Shown here: positions 63,921-64,000 of the stretch, one piece after another
How the letters are laid out: every line of letters begins with the position of its first letter
Position numbering within the stretch: position 1 is the first letter of the stretch
Source of the DNA: Thiomicrorhabdus indica
GTDB taxonomy: Bacteria; Pseudomonadota; Gammaproteobacteria; Thiomicrospirales; Thiomicrospiraceae
Length of the DNA: 64,000 nucleotides
Direction of reading: 5' to 3'
NCBI RefSeq assembly: GCF_004293625.1
Contig: NZ_CP033040.1
Span: 1,674,001 to 1,738,000 of the forward strand
The notes under the pieces: model-generated
What the model was told of the DNA's origin: nothing
What the model saw: only the letters and a program-made list of their open reading frames with translations
The model's database searches: none
Program-made: the position numbers and the translations under genes

Positions 63921-64000
63921 ATGACCCATGGCTTAATGATTCAAGGCTGTACATCTGATGCGGGGAAAAGCACCGTAGTAGCAGGCTTGTGTCGTGTTTT
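63921..64000 (+). CDS. cobQ: CobQ, adenosylcobyric acid synthase (partial, runs off right edge)
   Basis: The 26 visible codons begin MTHGLMIQGCTSDAGKST and continue VVAGLCRVF. This is the N-terminal P-loop of CobQ (dethiobiotin synthetase-like fold, amidates cobyrinic acid side chains). It starts 72 bases after the btuB stop, so it may share the riboswitch-controlled transcript. The ribosome site is weak. Confidence 0.85.
   Translation, partial: MTHGLMIQGCTSDAGKSTVVAGLCRV

Noticed and set aside
1-64000. tRNA or rRNA genes
   Set aside because: I looked for T-loop-like GTTCRA and 3' CCA patterns and found none with a supporting cloverleaf.
1-64000. CRISPR array
   Set aside because: No regularly spaced direct repeats were seen; the iterated palindrome is irregularly spaced by kilobases.

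Overview
The window reads as a chromosomal segment of a low-GC (about 42%) gammaproteobacterium. Three things point to the sulfur-oxidising Thiomicrospira/Hydrogenovibrio/Thiomicrorhabdus group: a Tat-exported SoxB thiosulfohydrolase, a CbbR-like LysR regulator, and many PAS/GGDEF/HDOD/chemoreceptor signalling genes. Gammaproteobacterial gene orders are also present: ruvCAB-tolQ, glyA-nrdR-ribD-ribE-ribB-ribH-nusB-thiL, ygfB-pepP-ubiH-ubi, zapA-6S RNA-ygfA, and tsaE-amiB divergent from queG. The genus assignment is inference.

Layout. 1-7.4 kb (minus strand): CBS protein, DUF502, aspS, nadA, ruvC, ruvA, ruvB and a partial tolQ. 7.6-10 kb (plus): ispA, queD, pilD. 10.03-11.35 kb: a complete IS3-family element with inverted repeats, a 3-bp target duplication and an A6G frameshift signal. 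11.4-20.2 kb: DUF3579 gene, an aroF/aroG-type DAHP synthase, then the riboflavin/nusB/thiL cluster with nrdR and glyA. 20.5-28.2 kb: ettA and a signalling block (a PAS protein with a degenerate GGDEF, a soluble double-PAS chemoreceptor, a THI5-like/PAS/GGDEF sensor overlapping a yeast-type cytosine deaminase). 28.4-32 kb: periplasmic DsrE-like protein, tautomerase, a small unknown gene, soxB. 32.3-43.1 kb: purL, bamC, dapA, bcp, PIN-PhoH protein, LysR regulator, K+ channel. 43.3-54.5 kb: ubiquinone hydroxylases, pepP, ygfB, zapA, 6S RNA, 5-formyl-THF cyclo-ligase, amiB, tsaE, queG, dgt. 54.7-64 kb: small lipoprotein, AsmA-family protein, DUF2062, proS, HDOD, a YjfB-like gene, then a cobalamin riboswitch, a BtuB-like receptor and the start of cobQ.

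The most striking feature is not a gene. The 10-bp perfect palindrome ACCGGCCGGT occurs 23 times by my reading, against roughly 0.02 expected by chance at this base composition. Twelve copies are intergenic, several extending to 14-20 bp palindromes, and two form arms of Rho-independent terminators. Eleven lie in genes and are read mostly as Pro-Ala-Gly. It behaves like the HIP1 palindrome of cyanobacteria. A second point of interest is the overlapping cytosine deaminase / THI5-like GGDEF sensor pair, which suggests a link between pyrimidine sensing and c-di-GMP.

No tRNA, rRNA, CRISPR array or prophage was seen. All calls come from reading sequence and translated proteins by eye; no database search was run.
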